Of a stretch of DNA of 64,000 nt, positions 41,401-50,254 are shown piece by piece. Source of the DNA: Oscillospiraceae bacterium (lineage in GTDB: Bacteria; Bacillota_A; Clostridia; Oscillospirales; Oscillospiraceae); contig SVLP01000008.1 in the NCBI GenBank assembly GCA_015067895.1, positions 1 to 64,000 on the forward strand, in the 5' to 3' direction. Below the pieces are notes generated by a model, which searched no databases, was not told where the DNA came from, and worked only from the letters and a program-made list of their open reading frames with translations. How positions within the stretch are numbered: the first letter of the stretch is position 1; every line of letters starts with the position of its first letter. The translations under genes were made by a program, and so were the position numbers.

Positions 41401-42093
41401 TTATTCGTGGCGGGGATCGATGTACTTCACAGCACCGGCGAAGCGGCCGTAGGAACCCTTGGCCTTCTCCAGAGCAGTGTTGGCATCGTCGCCCTTCTTG
41501 ATGAAGTCCATCATCTTGCCCAGATTGATGAACTCGTAACCGATGATGAAGTCGTTCTCGTCCAGAGCGCAGCGGGTGACGTAGCCCTCAGCCATCTCCA
41601 GGTAACGGGGGCCCTTGGCCTTGGTGGCGAACATGGTGCCGACCTGGCTGCGCAGGCCCTTGCCCAGATCCTCCAGGGAGGCGCCGACAGCCAGACCGTC
41701 CTCGGAGAAGGCGGACTGGGAACGGCCGTAGACGATCTGCAGGAACAGCTCGCGCATGGCGGTGTTGATGGCGTCGCACACCAGGTCGGTGTTCAGAGCC
41801 TCCAGCAGGGTCTTACCGATCAGGATCTCGGAAGCCATAGCGGCGGAGTGGGTCATACCGGAGCAGCCCAGAGTCTCGACCAGAGCCTCCTCGATGATGC
41901 CCTCCTTGACATTCAGGGTCAGCTTGCAGGCACCCTGCTGGGGAGCACACCAGCCCACACCATGGGTGAAGCCGCTGATGTCAGCGATCTGCTTGACCTG
42001 AACCCACTTGCCCTCCTCGGGAATGGGCGCAGGACCGTGGTAAGCACCCTTACCGACGGTGCACATGTGTTGTACTTCTGCACTGTAAATCAT
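41401..42093 (-). CDS. Iron-sulfur cluster assembly scaffold-like protein (NifU/IscU-like)
   Basis: The 230-residue protein resembles NifU-type scaffolds: an early MIYSAEVQHMC segment, then ALVETLGCSGMTHSAAMASEIL with the conserved cysteine, and RCALDENDFIIGYEF later. It is the regular partner of the GGGtGRT protein. The ATG at 42093 is chosen because AAAGGAA lies upstream at good spacing; the longer reading to 42165 would start inside the promoter leader. Its exact client proteins are unknown. Confidence 0.85.
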   Translation of the reverse strand: MIYSAEVQHMCTVGKGAYHGPAPIPEEGKWVQVKQIADISGFTHGVGWCAPQQGACKLTLNVKEGIIEEALVETLGCSGMTHSAAMASEILIGKTLLEALNTDLVCDAINTAMRELFLQIVYGRSQSAFSEDGLAVGASLEDLGKGLRSQVGTMFATKAKGPRYLEMAEGYVTRCALDENDFIIGYEFINLGKMMDFIKKGDDANTALEKAKGSYGRFAGAVKYIDPRHE

Positions 42094-42179
42094 GGCAAAA
42101 ATTCCTTTCTGTTCTAAAAGCCGGAGTATGAGCCGGCTTTTGATGAATAGTGGATCGGAAACCATAAATTTCCGAGTAC

Positions 42180-42209
42180 ATTATACAATAGGCATCGGTA
42201 AAATGTCAA
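42180..42209 (-). promoter_or_regulatory. Promoter of the Fe-S scaffold/GGGtGRT operon
   Basis: Minus strand: perfect TTGACA (42204-42209), 18-base spacer, perfect TATAAT (42180-42185). Both boxes are consensus, implying high expression. Confidence 0.88.
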
Positions 42210-42288
42210 TTGATTCCATATAAAAATATTGATTCCTTTTTCTGTCATATGCCCTCTGACGTCCGGACAAAAAATCCGAAAAAAGTGC

Positions 42289-42316
42289 TTGACATTTTTT
42301 GCGGATGTGCTATAAT
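42289..42316 (+). promoter_or_regulatory. Promoter of tRNA-Ala
   Basis: Perfect TTGACA (42289-42294), 16-base spacer, perfect TATAAT (42311-42316), about 33 bases before the tRNA. Confidence 0.9.
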
Positions 42317-42348
42317 ACAGGAGCTGTTTGAAACAGCGAACCGAATAT

Positions 42349-42423
<75 letters not shown>

Positions 42424-42424
<1 letters not shown>

Positions 42425-42457
42425 AAGACCTGATTTCTTCGGAAATCAGGTCTTTTT
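42424..42457 (+). terminator. Terminator of tRNA-Ala with a UUCG loop
   Basis: A 14-bp stem (42424-42437 with 42442-42455) closed by a C(UUCG)G tetraloop and followed by T residues. Confidence 0.93.
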
Positions 42458-42492
42458 CCTAACTGTTGAGAGTCTTTCAGGCAAACAAACAA

Positions 42493-42521
42493 CAGCGGTT
42501 CGATCCCGCTTATCTCCACCA
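42493..42521 (+). repeat. Duplicated 3' end of tRNA-Ala
   Basis: These 29 bases are identical to the tRNA 3' end (42396-42424), including T-loop, acceptor strand and CCA. They are followed by a separate terminator. No 5' half is present. Confidence 0.95.
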
Positions 42522-42546
42522 CGCCGACCACAAGGTCGGCGTTTTT
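42522..42546 (+). terminator. Terminator after the tRNA-Ala remnant
   Basis: CGCCGACC (42522-42529), ACAA loop, GGTCGGCG (42534-42541), then TTTTT. Confidence 0.88.
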
Positions 42547-42587
42547 CTTTGTTATAGAATCCTGGGCGTCTTTCAGGAAAAGGACAA

Positions 42588-42615
42588 AAGCCCGGTGCTG
42601 CGCAGCACCGGGCTT
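42588..42615 (-). terminator. Terminator of the patatin-like gene
   Basis: A 14-bp self-complementary stem (AAGCCCGGTGCTG / CAGCACCGGGCTT) followed on the minus strand by TTGTCCTTTT, just after the stop. Confidence 0.85.
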
Positions 42616-42618
42616 CGG

Positions 42619-43470
42619 TCATTCTGCGGTCAGAAACGCCCTGATCTCGTCGATCCGATCCAGGGCCGTGCTCCTGCCGATCTCATAGGCCCGGCGCAGC
42701 TTTTCCGGATCCTTTTCCGTCCGGCCAACGGGCAGCTTCCGGGCCGGGCGGAGCACCAGCATCCGGCCTTCCTGCTCCCGGCGGGCGATGAGCTCCAGAG
42801 CCTCGTTGTAGCGCAGGTGCCGGGTGGAGATGGCCTCCACCAGCCTGGGATACTTCCGGTAGTAGTGCTTCATCACGGGGTACAGGGTATCCCGCTTTTT
42901 CACAAAGCCCAGGGGCTGGGTCAATATGGCGATATTCCGGTCATAGCCGATGGACTCAAAATACTTCACCGGGATGGAATCCGCCAGGGCGCCGTCCAGG
43001 TACCGCCGTCCGTCGATCTCCACCATCCGGGAGACCAGGGGCATGGATGCCGAGGCCCGCACCCACTCAAAGCCGTGGTCATGGCGGTTCTTATAGTTAT
43101 GGTACACGGCTTCACCGGTGTCCACATCGGTGCAGACGATGCAGAACTCCATGGGATTGCTTTCATAGGTGTCGAAATCGAAGGGATCGTATCTGGTGGG
43201 GATCTCTCCATAGCAGAAATCCCGGCTGTAATAGTCGCCGGTCTTCAGCAGTACCCCGAAGCCGCCGTAGCGCCTGTCCCGGCAGAAGCGGGTGTTGTAG
43301 CGGATCACCCGGCCGATCTGTCTGGACTTGTAGTTGCAGCCGAAGCAGGCTCCCGCAGAAACGCCGATGGCTCCGTCGAATTCGATGCCGTGCTCCATCA
43401 TCACATCGATCACGCCTGCGGTGAACATGCCCCGCATGGCGCCGCCCTCCATAATGAGCCCTGTTTTCAT
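42619..43470 (-). CDS. Patatin-like phospholipase family protein
   Basis: A 283-residue lipid acyl hydrolase of the patatin family. It starts KTGLIMEGGAMRGMFTAG, the oxyanion-hole Gly-rich motif, has the nucleophile serine in GVSAG (GAIGVSAGACFG), and the catalytic Asp in YLDGALAD. No signal peptide is seen, so it should act at the inner face of the membrane or in the cytoplasm. The start among three consecutive ATGs (43470-43476) is set at 43470, eight bases from GGAG. It is a single-gene unit with its own terminator. Confidence 0.9.
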   Translation of the reverse strand: MKTGLIMEGGAMRGMFTAGVIDVMMEHGIEFDGAIGVSAGACFGCNYKSRQIGRVIRYNTRFCRDRRYGGFGVLLKTGDYYSRDFCYGEIPTRYDPFDFDTYESNPMEFCIVCTDVDTGEAVYHNYKNRHDHGFEWVRASASMPLVSRMVEIDGRRYLDGALADSIPVKYFESIGYDRNIAILTQPLGFVKKRDTLYPVMKHYYRKYPRLVEAISTRHLRYNEALELIARREQEGRMLVLRPARKLPVGRTEKDPEKLRRAYEIGRSTALDRIDEIRAFLTAE

Positions 43471-43747
43471 CATCATCACTCCATTTGATCGGATCATGGG
43501 ATGATTATACTACACTACGGCGGAACTTTCCACTGGAAATCCGGCGGTTTTGGCAGGGGAGCCCCGGCCCTCGGCATATCGATACAAGATACCGTCTTTT
43601 TTCCGTCTTTTTTTATCTAAATGACTAGATTCTGGAAAATGGATGTGCTATACTTATCATGTGTCATCCTGCAATGGCACAGACGCAACACTACCTGCCC
43701 CTCTGGGGCAGTGGGTTTACGGATAAATTTGTAAGGAAGGTGAGCAA

Positions 43748-45703
43748 TTGGAAAACTATACCAAGTATAAGTTGAAGGCAGCCGAAGAGCTGGCCGGCTT
43801 CCTGGCCGGTACGGACAACATCTTCGTCCTCGCCTGCAACAAGTGCTTCAAGGAATTCGAAGCACTGGATGAACCGGATTGCGAAGCATTTGTGAAGATC
43901 GCCGCCGAACAGGGCAAGACCGTCACGGGAAGCGCCAAGATCGACTTCCTGTGCAACAAGACCCAGACCGACCGGAAGCTGGTCGACCTGATCCCCGAGG
44001 GCACCGAGAGCATTTTCGTTGTCTCCTGCGGCCTGGGCGTCCAGACCATCGCCAGCATCGCGGAGGTTCCCGTGTTCGCTGCCTGCGATTCCCTGAACTA
44101 CACCGGCCATCACGGCATGGCCCTGACCAAGAAGGCCTGTGACGCCTGTGCACAGTGCTACCTGAACCTGACCGGCGGCATCTGCCCCATCGTCGACTGC
44201 TCCAAGGGCCTGGTCAACGGCCAGTGCGGCGGCGCCAAGAACGGCAAGTGCGAGGTCAGCCCCGACAAGGACTGCGCCTGGGAGAAGATCCAGCAGCGTC
44301 TGGCCGCTCAGGGCCGCCTGGCCGAGCTGACCGCTGCCCCCGTGCAGCTGCGCGACTACTCCAAGGTCAATTTCAAGGTCATCAACGACTACGTCAAGTC
44401 CATCCGCGAGAAGCGGTTCGACGGCTGGTACGGCGGCGTTCACCCTGTCGAGGGCAAGGAGCGCACCGAATCCCTGCCCCTGGTTCGCTTCCCCGAGCCC
44501 AAGGTGGCCGTGTTCCCCCTGTCCATGCACCTGGGCGCCCCCGCCACCGCCTGTGTGGAGGTCGGCGACTATGTGAAGGTTGGCCAGAAGGTCGGCGAGC
44601 AGGCCGGCTTCATCTCCGCCCCCATCCATTCCTCCATCTCCGGCACCGTCATCGCCATCGAGGAGCGTCCCCACGCCTCCCGGGGCACCTGCCTGGCCGT
44701 CGTGGTGGAGAATGATTTCAAGAACGAGCTGCACGAGTCCGTGAAGCCCAACAAGGATATCGACGAACTGACTCCCGCCGAGGTCATCGATATCGTCAAG
44801 AATGCCGGTATCGTGGGCATGGGCGGCGCAGGCTTCCCCACCTACGTCAAGCTCAACCCCGGCAAGCCCATCGACGCCGTGCTGGTCAACGCCTGTGAGT
44901 GCGAGCCCATGCTGACCGCCGACCACCGGATGCTGCTGGAGTACGCCGACGACATCGTCTACGGCCTGAAGGCCGTCATGAAGACCGTGGCCGCTCCCAA
45001 GGGCATCATCGTCATCGAGGAGAACAAGCCCGATGCCATCGCTCTGCTGCGGGAGAAGGTCGCCGGTATCGAGGGCATGGAAGTCCTGGAGGTCTCCACC
45101 CAGTACCCCCAGGGCGGTGAGAAAATGCTCATCAAGCGCGCCCTGGGCCGCTCCGTCCCCTCCGGCAAGCTGCCCGCCGATGTCGGTGCCTGCGTTTCCA
45201 ACGTCTCCACCGTCAAGGCCATTGCTGACGCCATCAAGACCGGCATGCCTCTGGTGGAGCGCATCACCACCGTCACCGGTAAGTACATCCCCAATCCTCA
45301 GAACTTCATCGTCAAGATCGGCACCTCTGCTGCCGACCTGGTGGCTGCCTGCGGCGGCATCCAGGGTGACGATGTGACCGTCAAGGCCGGCGGCCCCATG
45401 ATGGGCTTCCCCCAGACCACTCTGGACACCCCCATCATGAAGGGCTCCAACGGCATCATCGCCATCGACACCGACCACTCCGAGCCCAGCGAGTGCATCA
45501 AGTGCGGCCGCTGCGTGGATGTGTGTCCCATGGAGCTGCAGCCCCTGTACTTCGCCAAGCAGGTGATGGATCCCGCCGCGCTGAAGGCCAGAAACATCAT
45601 GGACTGCATGGAGTGCCGCTGCTGCGAGTACATCTGCTCCTCCAAGATCCCTCTGGTCACCATGATCAAGATGGGCAAAAATGCTGTAAGGGGGATGAAG
45701 TAA
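43748..45703 (+). CDS. MetV-type cysteine domain fused to an RnfC-like electron-transfer subunit
   Basis: A 651-residue fusion. Residues about 1-200 resemble the methylene-tetrahydrofolate reductase C-terminal (MetV/zinc-finger) domain, with CNKCFKEFE, CDACAQCYLNLTGGICP and NGQCGGAKNGKC. From about 235 it is RnfC-like: an NADH/FMN-binding core (VGMGGAGFPTYVKL, NACECEPML), an SLBB-like region, and two ferredoxin cluster motifs (CIKCGRCVDVCP and CMECRCCEYICSS). It probably passes electrons between NADH, ferredoxin and MetF. The TTG start has AAGGAAGG seven bases upstream. It leads a three-gene operon with metV and metF. Confidence 0.88.
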   Translation: MENYTKYKLKAAEELAGFLAGTDNIFVLACNKCFKEFEALDEPDCEAFVKIAAEQGKTVTGSAKIDFLCNKTQTDRKLVDLIPEGTESIFVVSCGLGVQTIASIAEVPVFAACDSLNYTGHHGMALTKKACDACAQCYLNLTGGICPIVDCSKGLVNGQCGGAKNGKCEVSPDKDCAWEKIQQRLAAQGRLAELTAAPVQLRDYSKVNFKVINDYVKSIREKRFDGWYGGVHPVEGKERTESLPLVRFPEPKVAVFPLSMHLGAPATACVEVGDYVKVGQKVGEQAGFISAPIHSSISGTVIAIEERPHASRGTCLAVVVENDFKNELHESVKPNKDIDELTPAEVIDIVKNAGIVGMGGAGFPTYVKLNPGKPIDAVLVNACECEPMLTADHRMLLEYADDIVYGLKAVMKTVAAPKGIIVIEENKPDAIALLREKVAGIEGMEVLEVSTQYPQGGEKMLIKRALGRSVPSGKLPADVGACVSNVSTVKAIADAIKTGMPLVERITTVTGKYIPNPQNFIVKIGTSAADLVAACGGIQGDDVTVKAGGPMMGFPQTTLDTPIMKGSNGIIAIDTDHSEPSECIKCGRCVDVCPMELQPLYFAKQVMDPAALKARNIMDCMECRCCEYICSSKIPLVTMIKMGKNAVRGMK

Positions 45704-45704
45704 G

Positions 45705-46325
45705 ATGCTTATCACCGAACTGAAATCCACTGAGACTCTGCGCGGCCTGCTGCGCGGCAAGGTCTTTGTCCTGAACTGCCACGGCTGCCGGGAGATCCGC
45801 TTCCCCGAGGCTGAGGCCAACGCCTTCCAGGCCGAGCTGACCGCCGAGGGTGTCGTCACCGGCATCTTCACCACCGAGTACATCTGCAACGACGAGAATC
45901 TGGCCGTCATCCTGAAGGCCCACGCCGCCGCCATCGAGGCCGCCGAGACCATCGCGGTCTTCTCCTGCGGTGTTGGTGTCCAGACCGTGGCTGCCATGTA
46001 CCCCGGCAAGCGGGTCGTTGCCTGCTGCGATACCTACGCCCTGCCCGGCTACCAGGGTGTCACTCCCCTGGAGGTCGACTGCAAGCAGTGCGGCGAGTGC
46101 TTCCTGAACCTGACCGGCGGCATCTGCCCCCTGACCGCCTGCTCCAAGAGTCTGGTGAACGGCCAGTGCGGCGGTGCCAAGAACGGCAAGTGCGAGGTCG
46201 ACCCCGACATGGAGTGCGGCTGGGAGCGCATCTATCAGAAGCTGAAGAAGATCGGCCGTCTGGACGCCCTGAAGTGCCCCGTCCAGATCCGCAACTATGC
46301 CACCGATGACCAGGCCAAGGCCTGA
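45705..46325 (+). CDS. metV: Methylenetetrahydrofolate reductase C-terminal domain protein (MetV-like)
   Basis: The 206-residue protein has the MetV cysteine patterns: FVLNCHGCREIRF, VFSCGVGVQTV, CKQCGECFLNLTGGICP, NGQCGGAKNGKC and MECGWERIY. MetV partners MetF in acetogens and related Clostridia and is needed for reductase activity. It is homologous to the N-terminal domain of the preceding fusion protein (same CYLNLTGGICP-like motif), so the operon encodes two copies of this domain. It starts one base after the rnfC-like stop. Confidence 0.88.
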   Translation: MLITELKSTETLRGLLRGKVFVLNCHGCREIRFPEAEANAFQAELTAEGVVTGIFTTEYICNDENLAVILKAHAAAIEAAETIAVFSCGVGVQTVAAMYPGKRVVACCDTYALPGYQGVTPLEVDCKQCGECFLNLTGGICPLTACSKSLVNGQCGGAKNGKCEVDPDMECGWERIYQKLKKIGRLDALKCPVQIRNYATDDQAKA

Positions 46326-46352
46326 TAATTTCGAAATGAGGAGTAACAGAAC

Positions 46353-47231
46353 ATGAGAATTACTGAACTGTTCGATAAGGGCGAATTTGTCGTCACCGCA
46401 GAGGTCGGCCCTCCCAAGGGTATCCACCTGGAGCACCTGGTCGCTGAGGCCAAGGAGTACCTGTCCGGCATCACCGCCGTCAACGTCACCGATAACCAGT
46501 CCTCCGTCATGCGCACCTCCACCCTGGCCACCTGCGCCATGATGAAGAACGCCGGTCTGACCCCCATCTATCAGGCCACCTGCCGCGACCGCAACCGTCT
46601 GGCTCTGCAGTCCGACCTGCTGGGCGCCGCCGCTCTGGGCATCGAGAACATCCTGTGCCTGACCGGCGACCACACCAAGATGGGTGACCATCCCGGTGCC
46701 AAGCCCGTCTTCGACCTGGATTCCGTCTCCCTGCTGCACGTGGCCTCCACCCTGGAGAAGGGCACTGACCTGGCCGGCAACCCCCTGGTGGGCGAGCCCC
46801 CCAAGTTCGCCAAGGGCGCCGTCGTCTCCCCCATCTCCGACTCCGTCGATGCCCAGCTGGCCAAGATGGAGCGCAAGGTCATGGCCGGTGCCGACTACTT
46901 CCAGACCCAGGCCGTTTTCGAGTCCGAGAAGTTCATCGAGTTCATGGAGCGCGCCAAGCAGTTCGGCAAGCCCGTGCAGCTGGGTGTCATCATCCCCAAG
47001 AACGCCGGTATGTGCAAGTTCATGAACCGCAATGTCGCCGGTGTCCATGTGCCCCAGTACATGATCGACGAGCTGGCCGCCGACAAGGAGCGGGCCAAGG
47101 CCGGTATCACCGGTGTCGAGATCGCCGCCAAGATCATCAAGGAGTGCCGTCCCTACTGCCAGGGTCTGCACATCATGGCCCTGGGCTGGGAAGCCAAGGT
47201 GCCCGAGCTGATGAAGCTGGCCGGAATCTGA
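46353..47231 (+). CDS. metF: Methylenetetrahydrofolate reductase
   Basis: MetF reduces 5,10-methylene-THF to 5-methyl-THF, for methionine synthesis or the methyl branch of the Wood-Ljungdahl route. The 292-residue TIM barrel shows VTAEVGPPKG with the catalytic Glu, VNVTDNQSSVMRTS, YQATCRDRNR and the LCLTGDHTKMGDH flavin loop. Its neighbours are an RnfC-like fusion and MetV, the MetFV-RnfC2 arrangement of acetogen-like anaerobes. No other Wood-Ljungdahl genes are in the window. TGAGGAG precedes the ATG, and a strong terminator follows. Confidence 0.95.
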   Translation: MRITELFDKGEFVVTAEVGPPKGIHLEHLVAEAKEYLSGITAVNVTDNQSSVMRTSTLATCAMMKNAGLTPIYQATCRDRNRLALQSDLLGAAALGIENILCLTGDHTKMGDHPGAKPVFDLDSVSLLHVASTLEKGTDLAGNPLVGEPPKFAKGAVVSPISDSVDAQLAKMERKVMAGADYFQTQAVFESEKFIEFMERAKQFGKPVQLGVIIPKNAGMCKFMNRNVAGVHVPQYMIDELAADKERAKAGITGVEIAAKIIKECRPYCQGLHIMALGWEAKVPELMKLAGI

Positions 47232-47245
47232 TTTCATATGCAGCG

Positions 47246-47275
47246 AAAGGCACCCGCGCGAGCGGGTGCCTTTTT
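47246..47275 (+). terminator. Terminator of the rnfC-metV-metF operon
   Basis: A 12-bp stem (47246-47257 with 47262-47273) including AAA/TTT flanks, loop GCGA. Its T run also serves the convergent DUF1836 gene only weakly. Confidence 0.9.
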
Positions 47276-47279
47276 ATGA

Positions 47280-47801
47280 TTATTCTGCTCTGGATTTGCG
47301 CACCTGCTCGAAGTAGCTGTGCAGGTAGATGACATTGGCGGCGGAGGAGATCAGGCCCCGCAGGAGGGTCTTCTCGTCGCTCTCGGTGATGCCGATGTCC
47401 TCAACGGTGTCCTTCAGACCAAAGAAGAAGGCCAGCATGTTCTCCAGCTCCCGACACATGTAGTCGTAGGCCACCGGCAGGGTATAGGAATTGCGCTGGA
47501 TGGAGATCAGCAGGTCGATATTCTCCATGCTCATCAGGTTTTTGGCGATGGCCACGAAGAACAGGTAGCTGATCTGCTCGGGGTAATACTGCTTCTTCAC
47601 CGGCGCGGGGATCAGGCCCTTCTTGACATAGTTGCTGACCATGGAGCCGGTGAGCTCCAGGCAGCCCAGAGGAGCCAGGAAGCCATTGATGTACTTGATC
47701 GTCTGTTCCAAATAAAGGCCGACTGTGGGGATCTCGGCATACCGGGGGAGACGAAAGCCCCGGATCGATTCCGCCATCTGGCGTTTCAGTTTCGTTTCCA
47801 T
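47280..47801 (-). CDS. DUF1836 domain-containing protein
   Basis: The 173-residue protein belongs to DUF1836, small Firmicutes proteins with a MerR-like DNA-binding start. Here IPTVGLYLEQTIKYIN and LTGSMVSNYVKKGLIP resemble the winged-helix recognition part. The rest is helical. A role in transcription is likely but its targets are unknown. It ends convergently with metF. A low-complexity inverted repeat lies upstream. Confidence 0.88.
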   Translation of the reverse strand: METKLKRQMAESIRGFRLPRYAEIPTVGLYLEQTIKYINGFLAPLGCLELTGSMVSNYVKKGLIPAPVKKQYYPEQISYLFFVAIAKNLMSMENIDLLISIQRNSYTLPVAYDYMCRELENMLAFFFGLKDTVEDIGITESDEKTLLRGLISSAANVIYLHSYFEQVRKSRAE

Positions 47802-47847
47802 GGGGATATTTTACATCTGAAATGTTGAAAAGTCAAGATAAGCCAAA

Positions 47848-47931
47848 AATGCAGAATGCTGAATGCAAAATGCAGAATGTTTTTCCTGTGCTTCATTCTG
47901 CATCCTGCATTATGCATTCTGCATTTATCCA
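47848..47931. repeat. Low-complexity inverted repeat (ATGCAGAATGCTGAATG type)
   Basis: Repeated CAGAATG/GAATGC words on the left pair with CATTCTGCAT/CTGCATTATGC words on the right, giving a long hairpin between two genes. Its sequence differs from, but its style equals, the elements at 19109 and about 50150. Confidence 0.65.
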
Positions 47932-47932
47932 G

Positions 47933-49468
47933 TTACGGCATTCTCCCGCCGAAGAAGGGGAAGAAGTAGTTGTACCAATCCTCGTAGCTGCCGGAGGAGG
48001 GCATCTCGCCCTGACCCTGGGGCTGCTGCTGGGCTGCATCGGGATCCTGGGGCCGCACATCGAAGGTGATGTTCAGCTCGATCTCCGCCCCCGCCCGGAA
48101 GACGGTGATGGTGGTGGTTTCCCCGGCCTTGAACTTGCGCAGGGCGGTCTGGAGGGTGGAGTTGCCCTCGACGGTGTGCTCGCCCACCTTGATGATGATG
48201 TCCTTGGGCTGGATGCCGGCGGTCTCGGCACAGCTGCCCTCCACCACGCTCTGGACATAGGAGCCGGTGGGCAGGGAGTACATGGAAGCGGTGGAGCTGT
48301 CCAGATCCATGACGCTGACACCCAAGTACGCCTGGTTGGTCAGGTAGCCGTGGGCGATCAGATCCTCGCTCATGGCCATGACGTCATCGATGGGGATGGC
48401 GAAGCCGATGCCCTCGATGGACGCGCCGGAGCCGGTGGAGCCTGAATACTTGGCGGTGGTGATGCCGATGACTTCACCCTTCATGTTGAACAGGGGGCCG
48501 CCGGAGTTGCCGGGGTTGATGGCGGCGTCGGTCTGCATCATGTTGATGAGGTTGCCGTCGGTGTTGATGGTGCGATCCTTGGCGGAGATATAGCCCACGG
48601 TCAGGGAGGAGGTCAGCTCGCCCAGGGGATTGCCGATGGCGACGACCTGGTCACCCACGATCAGATCCTCGGAAGAGCCGATGGTTACGGGATCGAGCCC
48701 GGTGGCGTTGACCTTCAGGATGGACACATCGTTCATGGCGTCGTAGCCCACCAGCGTGGCCTCATACTCGTCACCCATGTAGGTGATGACGGTGAGCTTG
48801 CTTGCGCCCTCCACCACGTGGTAGTTGGAGAGGATATAGCCGTCCTCGCTGATGATGAAGCCGGTGCCGGAGGAGGCGGTCTCAGAGACCTGGCCCCAGA
48901 TGTTGGTGGTGGACTGGTTGGAGATGGCCACGACGGAGTTCACATTCATGGCGTAGACCTGGCTGGGACTCAGACCGTCGTGGCTCGCCATGGGGGAGCC
49001 GGAGATGCTGATGCCGGTCTGGGCTTCCTCCAGCTCCTCCAGCTGGTTTTGCAGCTCCATCATCTGACCGGCCACCTGAGCCTCCAGCGCATCCATCTTC
49101 TTCTCCCAGCGGCTGTTGACGATCCCTGCGGTGGCGGCGCAGGAGCCGATGACCAGCGCAGCTGCCAGCACAGCGGACAGAACACGTTTGCCGGCCTTGC
49201 CAGACTTCTTTTGCTTCTTGGGCACGGTGTACTCCTCGGGCTGGGGGGTATAGCTGCGCTCGTAGACGGGCTCGGGCTCCGGGGTGGGCTCAGGCTCGGG
49301 AGCGGGGTCGGGTTCGGAAACGGCTTCGAAAACGGGTGCGGTGAAGACCTCCTCCCGCTGGCCAACGCCTGCACCGTGATAAGCGGTCTCCTCGGCGGGC
49401 ACCTCCGGCTCTGCCGGGATCCGGGGCTCAGGGATGGGATCGAATTGCAGATTGTCATTGAATTCCAT
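47933..49468 (-). CDS. HtrA/DegP-type membrane serine protease with PDZ domain
   Basis: A 511-residue quality-control protease. It has a Pro/Glu-rich cytoplasmic N terminus (about 1-85), one membrane helix (about 92-115, RVLSAVLAAALVIGSCAATAG), a short coiled coil, then a trypsin-like domain with His in YILSNYHVVEGA, Asp in GYDAMNDVSILKV and Ser in INPGNSGGPLFN. A C-terminal PDZ domain (YLGVSVMDLDS to the KDIIIKVGEHTV region) recognises substrate ends. It resembles B. subtilis HtrA-family proteins. AAGGAGGA precedes the ATG. The regulator is not evident. Confidence 0.93.
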   Translation of the reverse strand: MEFNDNLQFDPIPEPRIPAEPEVPAEETAYHGAGVGQREEVFTAPVFEAVSEPDPAPEPEPTPEPEPVYERSYTPQPEEYTVPKKQKKSGKAGKRVLSAVLAAALVIGSCAATAGIVNSRWEKKMDALEAQVAGQMMELQNQLEELEEAQTGISISGSPMASHDGLSPSQVYAMNVNSVVAISNQSTTNIWGQVSETASSGTGFIISEDGYILSNYHVVEGASKLTVITYMGDEYEATLVGYDAMNDVSILKVNATGLDPVTIGSSEDLIVGDQVVAIGNPLGELTSSLTVGYISAKDRTINTDGNLINMMQTDAAINPGNSGGPLFNMKGEVIGITTAKYSGSTGSGASIEGIGFAIPIDDVMAMSEDLIAHGYLTNQAYLGVSVMDLDSSTASMYSLPTGSYVQSVVEGSCAETAGIQPKDIIIKVGEHTVEGNSTLQTALRKFKAGETTTITVFRAGAEIELNITFDVRPQDPDAAQQQPQGQGEMPSSGSYEDWYNYFFPFFGGRMP

Positions 49469-49646
49469 GGTGGTTCCTCCTTGTTTTTCTCTGTAAGCTT
49501 TGTGCCTCCATCATATGCTCAATATATGAAGAAAATATGAAGAGCCATCAAACGATGTTTTAACATTCACTGGAATTCTCCTGAAACCGACCCGAAGCGT
49601 GATGTAAAGGCCGCCCGCAGGCGGCCTGCAGTGTGTCGAAAAGTCC

Positions 49647-49871
49647 CTTGCCTCCCCCATTTATGGGGGCACCCCAGGGTGGCCTCTCTTGCCCCTGCGG
49701 GGCAATTCACCTTCAGGTGGCCCGGTGGATTCGGGCAAAGCCCGGAGCCACCGGGTCGGAGGGGGGGCTGCCCGTTTTTCTGTGAAAAACGGGCTTTTCC
49801 GAATATTTGCGTTGCAAATATTCGGACTCCCCCCGCCCTTCGGGCACCCCCCTCATAAATGCGGGGGCAAG
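49647..49871. repeat. CTTGCC-ended MITE-like element near the DUF1540 gene
   Basis: The ends CTTGCCTCCCCCATTTATGG and the complement of CCTCATAAATGCGGGGGCAAG pair imperfectly. Inside is a GCCCGTTTTTC/GAAAAACGGGC hairpin and a TTTGC-palindrome. Outside it are matching arms GGCGGCC...TGTCGAAAAG and CTTTCTCGACA...GGCCGC. The 49469-49921 gap otherwise holds only the upstream region of the protease gene. Confidence 0.65.
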
Positions 49872-49921
49872 AAAACTACCTTTCTCGACACTGTGAAGGC
49901 CGCTTATAGCGGCCATGGGTC

Positions 49922-50080
49922 TTACTTGCGGCGGAAGGACATACAGTCGGTGCACTGATCCTGGGTGGGGTTTGCCTCGTGGGTGCCCACCATGATCCGC
50001 TCCAGGGAGCAGTAGTTGGCGTTCTGGGCGTGGTTGGCGCACTGCTTGACGGTACACTCGATGCACTTGTTGGCGTTCAT
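49922..50080 (-). CDS. DUF1540 domain-containing small protein
   Basis: A 52-residue cysteine-rich protein starting MNANKCIECTVKQCANHAQN, with further cysteines in NYCSL and DQCTDCMSF. The C-x2-C spacing fits the DUF1540 family of small Firmicutes proteins that probably bind a metal. AAGGAGG is seven bases before the ATG. The frame is below the usual 60-residue cut-off but is clearly coding by family resemblance and ribosome site. The function is unknown; some relatives are linked with sporulation, which is not shown here. Confidence 0.85.
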   Translation of the reverse strand: MNANKCIECTVKQCANHAQNANYCSLERIMVGTHEANPTQDQCTDCMSFRRK

Positions 50081-50149
50081 AATGAATTACCTCCTTGAAT
50101 TTGGTGCGAAGGTAGTATGCTCATGTGGTTCGGGTTTTATACCCGGAAG

Positions 50150-50180
50150 TGCTGAGTTCTGAGTGCTGAGTTCAGAGTGT
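50150..50180. repeat. Low-complexity repeat (CTGAGTTCTGAGTG type)
   Basis: GTGCTGAGTTC occurs twice in about 30 bases with partial complement CAGAGTG, in the gap between the DUF1540 and rpe genes. Confidence 0.5.
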
Positions 50181-50254
50181 TTTTGTCGATTGCTTTCTGA
50201 CGCGGGATATGCTATGATATTCAAAGAAAATTGATCCTTTGGAGGAATAATATA

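Noticed and set aside
43691..46009. A long frame antisense to the RnfC-like fusion
   Set aside because: Shadow of a GC-rich gene; the plus strand carries ferredoxin motifs and a good start.
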